A DNA stretch of 64,000 nucleotides from an uncultured Muribaculaceae bacterium (GTDB taxonomy: Bacteria; Bacteroidota; Bacteroidia; Bacteroidales; Muribaculaceae). Of this stretch, positions 53,881 through 62,608 are shown in pieces. The notes beneath the pieces are model-generated. The model saw only the letters and a list, made by a program, of their open reading frames with translations, had not been told where the DNA came from and ran no database searches. Location of the stretch: NCBI GenBank assembly GCA_934555895.1, contig CAKTFH010000004.1, positions 1 to 64,000 of the forward strand. The letters run 5' to 3'. Within the stretch, counting starts at the first letter, position 1. Each line of letters starts with the position of its first letter. A program made the translations under genes and the position numbers.

Positions 53881-56505
53881 ATGCGATATAGACTGCTTAC
53901 AGCATTTTTCTCTCTGATTTTGACAGTGGTTGCGCTCCCTGCTCAGGAGCACACCGACACCATATACAACCCGCCTGTGGTGTACTCGGGCATGCCGTCG
54001 CGCTATGAAATAGCCGACATCAAGGTGACCGGTACCGACAACTACGAGGATTACATCATCATCGGTTACTCCGGCCTCAAGAAAGGCGAGGAGATAGAGG
54101 TGCCGGGCGATGAAATCACCACAGCCGTGAAGCGCCTCATGCGTCAGGGCCTTTTCGCCCAGGCCCAGGTGCTCGTCGACAAGATTGCCGGCAACAAGGT
54201 GTGGCTCACAATCAACGTGCGCAACCAGCCCCGAATCTCTGAAGTGCGCTACACTGGCATGAAGAAGAGCGAACGAGAGGATATCCAGAAGCGCCTCCAG
54301 CTCATGAAGGGCAACCAGATTACCCAGAATATCGTGAACCGCGCCAAGGCTATTATAAAGCAGTATTATTCAGAGAAGGGCTACGGCAAGGCTGATGTGA
54401 AAATCAATCTCGAGGAGGACCTCTCCAACAAGAACGAGATGATTGTGAACATTAATGTGGATAAGCACGGCAAGGTGAAGGTGCACCGCATCTACATCGA
54501 TGGCAACGAGGTGCTCAGCGACGGCAAGCTAAAACGTGTCATAAAGAAGACCAACGAGGGGAGCAATATCTGGAAGATATTCAGCCAGAAGAAATTCGTG
54601 GAGCAGGATTACCACGATGACCTCAACCGCATCATCCAGAAATACAACGAGCTCGGCTATCGCGACGCCAAGATATTGAGCGACAGCGTGGTCCCCGTTG
54701 AGAACAACAAGGTGGACATCTACATCACCCTCGAGGAGGGTAAGAAATACTACATCAACGACATCACGTGGGTGGGCAACACCATCTACAATACCGACCA
54801 GCTCAACTATCTGCTCGGCATGAAGCCCGGTGATGTGTACAACCAGAAGGAGCTCGACAAGCGCCTCAACACCGACGAGGACGCCGTGTCGTCGGCCTAC
54901 ATGGACCGCGGCTACCTGTTCTATCAGCTCGTACCCATCGAGAAAAATGTGCGCGGCGACTCCATCGACTTGGAGCTGCGCATGTTCGAGGGTCCGCAGG
55001 CTCGTGTCAACAAGGTGGTAATCAACGGCAACGACCGCCTTTATGAGAAGGTAGTGCGTCGTGAGCTCCGTGTGAAACCCGGCGAGCTCTTCAGTAAGAG
55101 CGACCTTATACGCTCGGCACGTGAAATCGCCCAGACAGGCCACTTCGACCCCGAGACCATGGACCCCCGTGTGGAACCCAACGAGGAGAACGGCACCGTG
55201 GATGTGATATTCAACCTCGAGTCGAAAGCCAACGACCAGATCGAGTTCTCGCTTGGCTGGGGCCAGACCGGTATTATCGGCAAAGTGGCGCTGAAGTTCA
55301 CCAACTTCTCGATGAAGAATCTCTTTAACCCGAGTTCGTTCAAGGGACTTATCCCGCAGGGCGAGGGGCAGACCTTCACCATTTCGGCCCAGACCAACGC
55401 CCGCTACTATCAGATGTATTCGGTCTCGTTCCTCGACCCGTGGTTCGGCGGCAAGCGACCCAACTCGCTGCAGGTGTCGGCCTACTACAGCCGTCAGACA
55501 GGTGTGAACTCGTCGTACTACAACAGCAACTGGTCTAACCCCTATCTCTACGGCGGTTACGGCTATGGATACGGTTACGGCTCGAACTACTACAACGACT
55601 ACTATACCAACTCGATACAGAACGCCTACGACCCCAACAAGGTGCTCCAGATGGCCGGTATCACCGTTGGATTCGGCAAGCGCCTCAACTGGCCCGACGA
55701 CTACTTCACCTTCACCACCGAGCTGACCTACAACTGGTATTACCTCAAGAACTGGGAATACCTCTACTATATGAACAACGGTACATCGAACGCCCTCGTG
55801 CTCGGCCTCACGCTGCAGCGCAACTCGCTCGACAACCCGCTCTACACTCGCCGTGGCTCAATGTTCTCGCTGTCGCTGCAGCTCACTCCTCCCGCCTCGC
55901 TATTCGGCAAGAAGAACTGGGAGAAGCTCTACAACGAGAACTCCGTGGCTTCGAAAAAGGAGCTTTACCGCTGGATAGAGTACTGGAAGCTCAAGTTCCG
56001 CTCGCGCACTTACACCCCGCTCACCGATCCCGACGGCAAATGGACCCTCGTGCTCATGACACGCGCCGACATCGGTTTGTTGGGCAGCTATAACAAGTGG
56101 CTTAAATCGCCGTTCGAGACATTCTATGTGGGTGGCGACGGCATGAGCGGCTCCTACACATACGCCACCGAGACCATCGCCCTCCGTGGTTATGAAAACG
56201 GTGCCCTCACCCCGTGGGGCCGTGAAGGCTACGCCTACACCCGCTTCGGCGTAGAGCTCCACTTCCCGTTCCTGTTGCAGCCCACCACCACTATCTACGG
56301 CCTGGCATTCATCGAAGGCGGCAACGCATGGACTTCGGTGAAGAACTTCTCGCCGTTCAACCTCAAGCGCAGTGCCGGCGCCGGTGTGCGCATCTTCCTG
56401 CCTATGGTGGGTCTGATGGGTATCGACTGGGCCTACGGCTTCGACACCGTCTTCGGTCAGAAGGGCGGCTCGCACTTCCACTTCATCCTCGGCCAGGAGT
56501 TCTGA
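53881..56505 (+). CDS. bamA: Outer-membrane protein assembly factor BamA
   Basis: This 874-residue Omp85 protein has a signal peptide (LTAFFSLILTVVALPAQ). Five POTRA domains cover about 40-430 (YEIADIKVTGTDNYEDYIIIGYSGLKKGEEIEV, written across one domain; VHRIYIDGNEVLSDGKLKRV; INDITWVGNTIYNTDQLNYLLG; VNKVVINGNDRLYEKVVRREL). A 16-strand barrel carries the conserved GLAFIEGGNAW segment and a C-terminal aromatic FHFILGQEF. It folds and inserts beta-barrel proteins. A Gly/Tyr-rich loop (GGYGYGYGYGSNYYNDYY) lies at about residues 556-573 in the barrel. The ATG at 53881 starts the signal peptide; the frame is open from 53830. Neighbours are uppS and two ompH genes. Confidence 0.94.
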   Translation: MRYRLLTAFFSLILTVVALPAQEHTDTIYNPPVVYSGMPSRYEIADIKVTGTDNYEDYIIIGYSGLKKGEEIEVPGDEITTAVKRLMRQGLFAQAQVLVDKIAGNKVWLTINVRNQPRISEVRYTGMKKSEREDIQKRLQLMKGNQITQNIVNRAKAIIKQYYSEKGYGKADVKINLEEDLSNKNEMIVNINVDKHGKVKVHRIYIDGNEVLSDGKLKRVIKKTNEGSNIWKIFSQKKFVEQDYHDDLNRIIQKYNELGYRDAKILSDSVVPVENNKVDIYITLEEGKKYYINDITWVGNTIYNTDQLNYLLGMKPGDVYNQKELDKRLNTDEDAVSSAYMDRGYLFYQLVPIEKNVRGDSIDLELRMFEGPQARVNKVVINGNDRLYEKVVRRELRVKPGELFSKSDLIRSAREIAQTGHFDPETMDPRVEPNEENGTVDVIFNLESKANDQIEFSLGWGQTGIIGKVALKFTNFSMKNLFNPSSFKGLIPQGEGQTFTISAQTNARYYQMYSVSFLDPWFGGKRPNSLQVSAYYSRQTGVNSSYYNSNWSNPYLYGGYGYGYGYGSNYYNDYYTNSIQNAYDPNKVLQMAGITVGFGKRLNWPDDYFTFTTELTYNWYYLKNWEYLYYMNNGTSNALVLGLTLQRNSLDNPLYTRRGSMFSLSLQLTPPASLFGKKNWEKLYNENSVASKKELYRWIEYWKLKFRSRTYTPLTDPDGKWTLVLMTRADIGLLGSYNKWLKSPFETFYVGGDGMSGSYTYATETIALRGYENGALTPWGREGYAYTRFGVELHFPFLLQPTTTIYGLAFIEGGNAWTSVKNFSPFNLKRSAGAGVRIFLPMVGLMGIDWAYGFDTVFGQKGGSHFHFILGQEF

Positions 56506-56614
56506 CATTCCGCGGAGGCGGATGTCGGGGGCTCAGCGTTTCTTAAACCTTTTGGCCGCCAAAGCGTCTATATATTATAGACAATTGATTTACAACTAAA
56601 CAAACCTGATAATC

Positions 56615-57130
56615 ATGAAAAAGATAATAATCAGTCTTCTGGTTTTCGTGGGCGCGGCATGCGCGGTTTCCGCTCAGAAGTTCGCCCTGGTGGATATGGA
56701 ATATATCCTTAAGAACGTGCCCGCCTACGAGATGGCCAACGAGCAGCTCAACCAGCTCTCGCAGCGTTGGCAGAAAGAGGTTGAGGCCGTCAGCACCGAG
56801 GCCGATACCATGTACAAGCAGTATCTCAGCGACAAGGTCTTCCTCACCGAGGAGCAGGTGAAGAAGCGTGAGAGCGAGATAGTGGCCAAGGAGCAGGAGG
56901 CTACCGAGCTCCGCTATAAATATTTCGGCCCGGAGGGCGAGCTCTATAAGAAGCGCCAGACACTGATGAAGCCTATTCAGGACGATGTGTACAATGCCGT
57001 AAAGAAGCTCTCGGAGGAGCGCGGTTATCAGGCCATTTTCGACCGTGCCTCGTCGGCCAACATCATCTATGCCTCGCCGCGTATCGATGTGAGCAACGAA
57101 GTGCTCGCCAAGCTCGGCTACAGCAACTGA
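56615..57130 (+). CDS. OmpH/Skp family periplasmic chaperone (first copy)
   Basis: This 171-residue protein has a signal peptide (SLLVFVGAACAVSAQ). A Skp-like body follows: FALVDMEYILKNVPAYEMANEQLNQL, a long coiled coil (about 45-125, rich in Lys/Glu with VKKRESEIVAKEQEATELR), and YQAIFDRASSANIIYASPRIDVS. Skp proteins hold unfolded outer-membrane proteins in transit to BamA. It follows bamA, the usual arrangement. A short AT-rich palindrome (around 56566-56580) lies in the gap after bamA. Confidence 0.9.
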   Translation: MKKIIISLLVFVGAACAVSAQKFALVDMEYILKNVPAYEMANEQLNQLSQRWQKEVEAVSTEADTMYKQYLSDKVFLTEEQVKKRESEIVAKEQEATELRYKYFGPEGELYKKRQTLMKPIQDDVYNAVKKLSEERGYQAIFDRASSANIIYASPRIDVSNEVLAKLGYSN

Positions 57131-57206
57131 TATCTCGGCGCATACTGAATATAACCTTAAATAAACCGACAAATATTTAAATTTCAAAAAACATAACGAC
57201 AAAGCA

Positions 57207-57716
57207 ATGATTAAGAAAATTCTTCTGGTACTTGCCATGGTGCTCCCCCTGTGCTCATGGGCACAGGCTCCCAAATTCGGAGTAGTGGATGTGGAATCTA
57301 TCATCCCCAAAATGCCCGAGTTCGTTGAGGCTCAGAACAAGCTCAGCGAAGCATCGAAAACCTATGAGACCGAGTATGGCAAAATCAACGAGGAGCTCCA
57401 GAAAAAGTATGCCGAGTTCCAGGAACTTGAGAAAGACACCACCACTCTCGCCTCTATCAAGGAGCGCCGCATGCAGGACATTCAGGAGCTCGACCGCAAG
57501 GCTCAGCAGTTTGCTGCCACAGCTCAGCAGGACCTCCAGCGTCAGCAGGCCCAGCTCATGCAGCCTATTCAGGAGAAGGTGATGACCGCCATTAAGGCCA
57601 TCGGCTCTGAGAACGGTTTCCTCATGATTTTCCCCGAGGGTCAGGCAGCCTACACAGCACCTCAGGTTGAGGATGTCACCGCTCTGGTAAAGACCAAGCT
57701 CGGCATCAAGGAATAA
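57207..57716 (+). CDS. OmpH/Skp family periplasmic chaperone (second copy)
   Basis: This 169-residue protein is a second Skp-like chaperone in tandem with the first. It has a signal peptide (LVLAMVLPLCSWAQ). The motifs are FGVVDVESIIPKMPEFVEAQNKL, then a coiled coil (about 45-115, NEELQKKYAEFQELEKDTTTLA and a Gln-rich FAATAQQDLQRQQAQLMQPIQEKV), and LMIFPEGQAAYTAPQVEDVT. The two copies are only moderately alike, so this is an old duplication with possible division of labour. A strong terminator follows, closing the uppS-bamA-ompH unit. Confidence 0.9.
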   Translation: MIKKILLVLAMVLPLCSWAQAPKFGVVDVESIIPKMPEFVEAQNKLSEASKTYETEYGKINEELQKKYAEFQELEKDTTTLASIKERRMQDIQELDRKAQQFAATAQQDLQRQQAQLMQPIQEKVMTAIKAIGSENGFLMIFPEGQAAYTAPQVEDVTALVKTKLGIKE

Positions 57717-57756
57717 GACATCTCCTACGGAATCACAAATTTTAGAATAATAAATG

Positions 57757-57800
57757 GCCCCGCTCCGCAGTGTGAATCTACGCGGAGCGGGGCTGTGTTT
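57757..57800 (+). terminator. Intrinsic terminator of the bamA-ompH unit
   Basis: A perfect 12-bp stem (57757-57768 with 57782-57793) has a 13-nt loop and is followed by a short TGTGTTT tract. It closes the ompH transcript before the next gene. Confidence 0.78.
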
Positions 57801-57810
57801 CTGACTGATT

Positions 57811-58467
57811 ATGGCCGACAATTATATCGAGAAGAAGATGGAAGACCTGCGCTCGGGCGCAGTCTCGCGCCACACTTCGCGCAGAAGCGCTGTAGGCTCA
57901 TCGGCCGCCGGTGCGCTCCCCGGTGCGCTTACGTTGCATTTTCCGGAAATGAGGATATTCGTGGCAGGCGATGCCACCACCCCTTTAGGCGTGGCGATTG
58001 TAAGAGCCATGCGCGAGGTGGGCTGCAAGGTGGCGTTTTCGGGCGCCGACGCTGACCGCGGTAAAGCTATGGCGCAGGAGCTCGGGGCGCAGTTTCATCC
58101 CTTGTCGGCGCCCCGGGAGGGGAGCGATATCAATGTAGTTGTGCTTCCCCCTTCGGTCGCCTACACCGTGCGTCACTGGCGCGGCATTGACGCCCTGATA
58201 GTGCTCGGAGGAACGGTTTCTGATGTTGAAATCTTCGGAATCCCTTGCCTGCAGAAAGTAATCTGCATAGGTGCTCCTATTGAACCGTCGGCCGATGTCG
58301 TCTCCATCCCTCTTTCATCCTGTTCTCCCTCCGAATTGGGCGCCTGTTGCCGCCTTCTGCTCTCAGCGCCCCTCTCCCTTCTACCCAGCCGCCTGCATCT
58401 CTCGCTTGCCGGTGTTCAGAATGTCTTCAATGTTGCCTCTAACAGCTCGGAGGCCGGGGAATTTTAA
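57811..58467 (+). CDS. Rossmann-like protein of unknown function
   Basis: This 218-residue protein carries an N-terminal basic/Ala-rich segment (about 1-45). A single nucleotide-binding-like unit follows: MRIFVAGDATTPLGVAIVRAMREVGCKVAFSGADADRG, in which GDATTPLG resembles the glycine-rich turn of short-chain dehydrogenases. It continues with DINVVVLPPSVAYTVRHWRGIDALIVLGGTV, and the end is a hydrophobic, Ser/Leu-rich stretch (LLLSAPLSLLPSRLHLSLAG). The SDR active-site YxxxK is not evident, so enzymatic activity is unlikely or unusual. It sits right after the ompH terminator and upstream of the nuo operon promoter. It may be a decayed or highly divergent dehydrogenase-like protein. Confidence 0.6.
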   Translation: MADNYIEKKMEDLRSGAVSRHTSRRSAVGSSAAGALPGALTLHFPEMRIFVAGDATTPLGVAIVRAMREVGCKVAFSGADADRGKAMAQELGAQFHPLSAPREGSDINVVVLPPSVAYTVRHWRGIDALIVLGGTVSDVEIFGIPCLQKVICIGAPIEPSADVVSIPLSSCSPSELGACCRLLLSAPLSLLPSRLHLSLAGVQNVFNVASNSSEAGEF

Positions 58468-58501
58468 AAGTTAAAATGCCCTATAATTCAAAAAAAATCC
58501 T

Positions 58502-58509
58502 TACCTTTG
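58502..58509 (+). promoter_or_regulatory. -7 element of the nuo operon
   Basis: TACCTTTG fits the Bacteroidota -7 consensus and lies about 144 nt before the nuoA ATG. Transcription would start near 58516, inside a CCCCC-GAAAA-GGGGG dyad (58511-58525). No clear -33 TTTG was found. Confidence 0.6.
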
Positions 58510-58652
58510 CCCCCGAAAAGGGGGAGTAGTGTGCCTGCGGCTTGCTGTAGGTAATCTATCGGTTTGCGTCACAGCGCATTACCGGGGCGCGACTCAAGGT
58601 GTGCCGCACTGCGGGCCACCGACCATAAAAACACGAATATTCGTAACACATT

Positions 58653-59030
58653 ATGATATCATTAGGAATTTTTGGTATTGACAATGCAGTGATGGCCATT
58701 GTGGCCCTCCTCACAGGAGCCGCTCTTGTGGCACTGGCAATGTGGCTTGCGGGACTGCTGTCGCCGCGGTCGTTCAACCCTCAGAAGGGCGAGGCTTATG
58801 AGTGCGGTATCCCTACCCGCGGCGCCTCGATGACCCGCTTCCATGTGGGGTATTATCTATTTGCCATCCTTTTTCTCATGTTCGATGTGGAAACTGTGTT
58901 CCTCTTCCCCTGGGCTGTGTGCCTGAGGGCTCTGGGAGGCGCCGGTGTGGCATGCGTCGCTGTGTTTTTCGGCATCTTAGTGCTCGGGCTCGTGTATGCC
59001 TGGCGGAAAGGAGCTCTTGAATGGAAATGA
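58653..59030 (+). CDS. nuoA: NADH-quinone oxidoreductase subunit A
   Basis: This 125-residue membrane subunit of complex I has three predicted membrane segments. Its conserved features are KGEAYECGIPTRGASMTRFHVGYYLFAILFLMFDVETVFLFPWA, read across one region, with the Cys and Glu/Asp that line the quinone-site loop. Complex I couples electron transfer to ion pumping. In Bacteroidota the usual gene order is nuoA-nuoB-nuoCD-nuoH-nuoI-N. The gene overlaps nuoB by 10 bases. Confidence 0.95.
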   Translation: MISLGIFGIDNAVMAIVALLTGAALVALAMWLAGLLSPRSFNPQKGEAYECGIPTRGASMTRFHVGYYLFAILFLMFDVETVFLFPWAVCLRALGGAGVACVAVFFGILVLGLVYAWRKGALEWK

Positions 59031-59632
59031 AAGAAATCACCACCAAGTCCATGCCCTACGACGCATGGAAAGACAATGAATATATCGAGCAGCTTCAGAA
59101 AGAGCTGCAGGAGAACGGCGCCAACGTTGTCGTGGGCACATTCGACAAGCTCATCAACTGGGGCCGCTCCAACTCTGTGTGGCCTCTGACTTTCGCAACA
59201 AGCTGCTGCGGCATCGAGTTCGTGAGTCTGGGCGCTGCCCGTTTCGATATGGCCCGCTTCGGCTGGGAGGTGGCTCGTTCGTCGCCCCGTCAGGCCGACT
59301 TCATGATGGTGGCCGGCACAATTGTGAACCGCATGGTGCCTGTGTTCCGCCGCCTTTACGACCAGTTGGCCGAGCCGAAATATGTGATTGCCTGCGGCGG
59401 CTGCGCCATCTCTGGCGGCCCGTTCCGCAAGTCGTATCACGTGGCCAAGGGCATCGACGACATCGTGCCCGTGGATGTATACGTGCCCGGTTGCCCTCCG
59501 CGTCCCGAGGCCATGATCTACGGCATCATGCAGCTTTCGCGCAAAATGAAGGTAGAGCGTTTCTTCGGTGGTGTAAACCGTAAGATGAACCGCAAGAAAT
59601 ATCTGGCCGAGCATCCCGAAGAGCAACTCTGA
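59021..59632 (+). CDS. nuoB: NADH-quinone oxidoreductase subunit B
   Basis: This 203-residue peripheral subunit carries the terminal [4Fe-4S] cluster N2. The cysteines are in PLTFATSCCGIEFVSLG (paired), YVIACGGCAISGG and VPGCPPRPEAMIYG. The segment ARFDMARFGWEVARSSPRQADFM is the quinone-contact loop. Both the overlapping ATG at 59021 and an ATG at 59027 are possible starts. It overlaps nuoA, implying coupled translation. The C-terminus is longer and more basic than usual (VNRKMNRKKYLAEH). Confidence 0.95.
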   Translation: MEMKEITTKSMPYDAWKDNEYIEQLQKELQENGANVVVGTFDKLINWGRSNSVWPLTFATSCCGIEFVSLGAARFDMARFGWEVARSSPRQADFMMVAGTIVNRMVPVFRRLYDQLAEPKYVIACGGCAISGGPFRKSYHVAKGIDDIVPVDVYVPGCPPRPEAMIYGIMQLSRKMKVERFFGGVNRKMNRKKYLAEHPEEQL

Positions 59633-59776
59633 GCCGCGGGAACCGACTGGAAAGAGGGGAGAACAGGGAAATAAATCAATCACGCATCATGCCGGGGTGC
59701 CGGCAGATAGGAGGTGTCAGAGGCGCACAGCATAGCGCCGGATGCCGCTTGTAAAAGGAAAAAGAATAAAAGTAAT

Positions 59777-61399
59777 ATGGCTGAATTGCAGAACCGGATT
59801 TCACAGCAGTTCCCCGAAGCCACTTTCGAGGAGGGTGAGATTCTGCTCATCAACATCGCCGACGCGCAGCTCCACCAGCTGGTGAAGACCCTGCGCGACG
59901 AGCACGGATTCAACTACCTCGTCACCATCGTGGGTATGGACTGGAAGTCGTCGCTGGGATGTGTATATTATCTGGCCAACGCCGAAATGAGTAAGTTCGT
60001 GTCGGTGAAGGTGCAGACCACCGACCGCGACAACCCCATGATCCACAGTATCGCCGATCTTTACCGCATCGCGGTGATTTTCGAGCGTGAGGTGTATGAT
60101 TTCTACGGCATCGTGTTCGTCAACAATCCCGACATGCGCCGTCTGTTCCTCGACATCGACTGGGTGGGATATCCCTTGCGCAAAGACTATGACCCCGAGC
60201 ACAAGCTCAATCCCTGCAGCATAAAGAGCGAGCGCCAAAGCGATTCCACTGACTCGTGGGTGGAGCTCCCCGACGGAAAGATAGAGCATCGCAAGCCGCT
60301 CGTGTTCAAGCCTGAGGACTTCGTGGTGAACATAGGTCCGCAGCACCCCGCCACCCACGGCGTGCTCCGCTTCCGCACCGCTGTCGACGGCGAGACTATC
60401 CAGAAAATAGATGTCTACATGGGCTACATCCACCGTGGTGTGGAGAAGCTTAGCGAAGACCTCACATATCCGCAGACACTGCCGTTCATGGACCGTCTGG
60501 ACTATTTCTCGGCCCACAACTACCATCACGGCGTGTGCCTCTGCGTTGAGAAAGCCGCAGGCATCGAGGTGCCCGAGCGTGCCCGCGTAATCCGCGTGCT
60601 CATGGACGAGTTGTCGCGCATCGCGTCGCATTGCCTCTTCATCGGCACCTTCTGTATGGACCTCGGCGCAACCACCATGCTCTTCTACTCGTTGCGCGTG
60701 AGGGAGCAGATACTCGACATCTTCGAGCGCACATGCGGCGCCCGCATGACATTCAACTACGACTGCATAGGCGGCGTGATGGCCGACCTCGACGCCAACT
60801 TCGTGAGCGACACCAAGGCGCTTCTCGATGTACTTCAGAAAAACGTGGATGAATACAACAAGCTCTTCACCGGCAACGTGATAGCCAAGAACCGCCTCGA
60901 GGGCGTGGGAGTGCTTTCGCACGACGACGCCATCTCGTATGGCATCACCGGTCCCTCGGGCCGCGCATCAGGCTGGGCATGCGATGTGCGCAAGCTGGTG
61001 CCCTATAGCGGATACGAGAAGCTCGACTTCGAGCAGGTGATCCGCACCGAGGGCGACTCCATGGCCCGTTTCCGCAACCGTGTGGATGAGATACTCCAGA
61101 GTAAGCACATCATCGAGCAGCTTATCGACAACATCCCCGAAGGCGAATACCTTGCCAAGGTGCCCAAGGTGCTCAAGCTGCCTGTGGGCCACTGGTTCCA
61201 GGTGGTGGAAGGCTGCCGCGGCGTGTTCGGCGTGTACATCGAGAGCGACGGCACCACCAAGCCCTACCGCATGAAGCTCGTGACACCCAGCCTCAACGCC
61301 GCTTCGGTGGTTGACCACATCACCCGCGGCCAGAAGATAGCCGACCTCATCACCATCGGCGGCTCGATGGACTACATCGTGCCCGACATGGACCGCTGA
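59777..61399 (+). CDS. nuoC: Fused NADH-quinone oxidoreductase subunit C/D
   Basis: This 540-residue fusion joins the NuoC domain (about 1-150, LVTIVGMDWKSSLGCVYYLAN, IHSIADLYRIAVIFEREVYDFYGIVF and RRLFLDIDWVGYPLRKDY) to the NuoD domain (about 170-540). The NuoD part has FVVNIGPQHPATHGVLRF, VYMGYIHRGVEKLSE, MDELSRIASHCLFIGTFCMDLGATTM and VPKVLKLPVGHWFQVVEG. NuoD forms the quinone-reaction chamber with NuoB. Fusion of C and D is normal in Bacteroidota. The ATG at 59777 is chosen because it begins the NuoC domain; the frame is open from 59714. NuoE, F and G are not expected in this 11-subunit type. Confidence 0.95.
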   Translation: MAELQNRISQQFPEATFEEGEILLINIADAQLHQLVKTLRDEHGFNYLVTIVGMDWKSSLGCVYYLANAEMSKFVSVKVQTTDRDNPMIHSIADLYRIAVIFEREVYDFYGIVFVNNPDMRRLFLDIDWVGYPLRKDYDPEHKLNPCSIKSERQSDSTDSWVELPDGKIEHRKPLVFKPEDFVVNIGPQHPATHGVLRFRTAVDGETIQKIDVYMGYIHRGVEKLSEDLTYPQTLPFMDRLDYFSAHNYHHGVCLCVEKAAGIEVPERARVIRVLMDELSRIASHCLFIGTFCMDLGATTMLFYSLRVREQILDIFERTCGARMTFNYDCIGGVMADLDANFVSDTKALLDVLQKNVDEYNKLFTGNVIAKNRLEGVGVLSHDDAISYGITGPSGRASGWACDVRKLVPYSGYEKLDFEQVIRTEGDSMARFRNRVDEILQSKHIIEQLIDNIPEGEYLAKVPKVLKLPVGHWFQVVEGCRGVFGVYIESDGTTKPYRMKLVTPSLNAASVVDHITRGQKIADLITIGGSMDYIVPDMDR

Positions 61400-61489
61400 C
61401 GCCTGACTGTCCTCAAAAAGCTTCGTTCAAGCAACTGACAACCAATTATATCGAAACCACTGAATTATTCGACCGCCGAATACACAGTT

Positions 61490-62590
61490 ATGGATAACTA
61501 CACGATAGACAATTTCCAATCTTTCACCACGTGGCTCGACAATCTGCTCAACGGCATGATGCCCTCATGGGTAGCCACTACCATCGAATGTTTGCTCGTG
61601 GGTGTGGGCCTTCTGCTGCTCTACACCATCCTCGCGCTCTTCTACATCCTATACGAGCGCAAGATATGCGCATACTTTCAGTGCCGTCTCGGTCCTAACC
61701 GCGTAGGTCCCTGGGGCTTGCTGCAGAGCATGGCCGACGCCATCAAGATGCTTATCAAGGAGCTCATCGAGCTCAAGCACATCGATAAGTTCCTCTTCGC
61801 CCTGGCGCCCTATCTGGTGATCATAGCCTCGTTCCTCTGCTTCGCCACCCTTCCCTGGGGCAACGGCCTGCAGATAATCAACTTCAACATAGGCATCTTC
61901 TTCCTGATAGCATGCTCGTCGATCGGAGTGCTCGGCATCCTGCTGGCCGGTTGGTCGTCGAACAATAAGTTCACCCTCATCGGCGCCCTCCGTTCCGGTG
62001 CGCAGATGGTGAGCTACGAGCTTTCGGTGGGTCTGTCGATTCTCACCATGGTGGCTTTCGCAGGCACCATGAATGTCAACGAGATAGTCGAGGCACAGGC
62101 CAACGGATGGTTTATCTTCACCGCCCACGTGCCCGCCATCATAGCTTTCGTCATCTATATGATTGCCGGTACGGCCGAGACAAACCGCGGCCCGTTCGAC
62201 CTTCCCGAGGCCGAGAGCGAGCTTACCGCGGGTTACCACACCGAGTATTCGGGTATTCATTTCGGCTTCTTCTACCTGGCAGAGTACCTCAACCTGTTCG
62301 TGGTTTCGGGCGTGGCTACCCTGATGTTCTTCGGCGGCTGGATGCCCTTCCGCGTTGAGGGTTGGGACGGCTTCAACGAAATTATGGGCTACATCCCATC
62401 GGTGGTGTGGTTCCTGCTCAAAGCGTTCATCCTCTCGTTCGTCATCATATGGTTCAAGTGGACATATCCCCGTCTGCGCATCGACCAGCTGCTTTCGCTC
62501 GAGTGGAAATACCTGCTCCCCATCAACCTGGTGAACCTCGTGCTGATGGTCATCATCATCTGGCAGGGATGGTATTTCGGCTCATTCTGA
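61490..62590 (+). CDS. nuoH: NADH-quinone oxidoreductase subunit H
   Basis: This 366-residue membrane subunit has about nine helices and links the quinone site to the proton-pumping arm. Typical motifs are YILYERKICAYFQCRLGPNRVGPWGLLQSMADAIKML, spread over one loop, GAQMVSYELSVGLSIL, and AETNRGPFDLPEAESELTAGYHTEYSG with the conserved acidic residues. The protein looks complete, ending QGWYFGSF. In other Bacteroidota nuoI follows; here the next gene is atpD. Confidence 0.95.
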   Translation: MDNYTIDNFQSFTTWLDNLLNGMMPSWVATTIECLLVGVGLLLLYTILALFYILYERKICAYFQCRLGPNRVGPWGLLQSMADAIKMLIKELIELKHIDKFLFALAPYLVIIASFLCFATLPWGNGLQIINFNIGIFFLIACSSIGVLGILLAGWSSNNKFTLIGALRSGAQMVSYELSVGLSILTMVAFAGTMNVNEIVEAQANGWFIFTAHVPAIIAFVIYMIAGTAETNRGPFDLPEAESELTAGYHTEYSGIHFGFFYLAEYLNLFVVSGVATLMFFGGWMPFRVEGWDGFNEIMGYIPSVVWFLLKAFILSFVIIWFKWTYPRLRIDQLLSLEWKYLLPINLVNLVLMVIIIWQGWYFGSF

Positions 62591-62608
62591 GCAACCCCTG
62601 ACAACTAA

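Noticed and set aside
57811..58467. Call as a short-chain dehydrogenase
   Set aside because: Only the glycine-rich turn is visible; the YxxxK active site and the second half of the fold were not found.
59801..60922. 373-codon open frame on the minus strand inside nuoC/D
   Set aside because: It is antisense to conserved NuoC and NuoD motifs and is His/Val-rich with no family resemblance.
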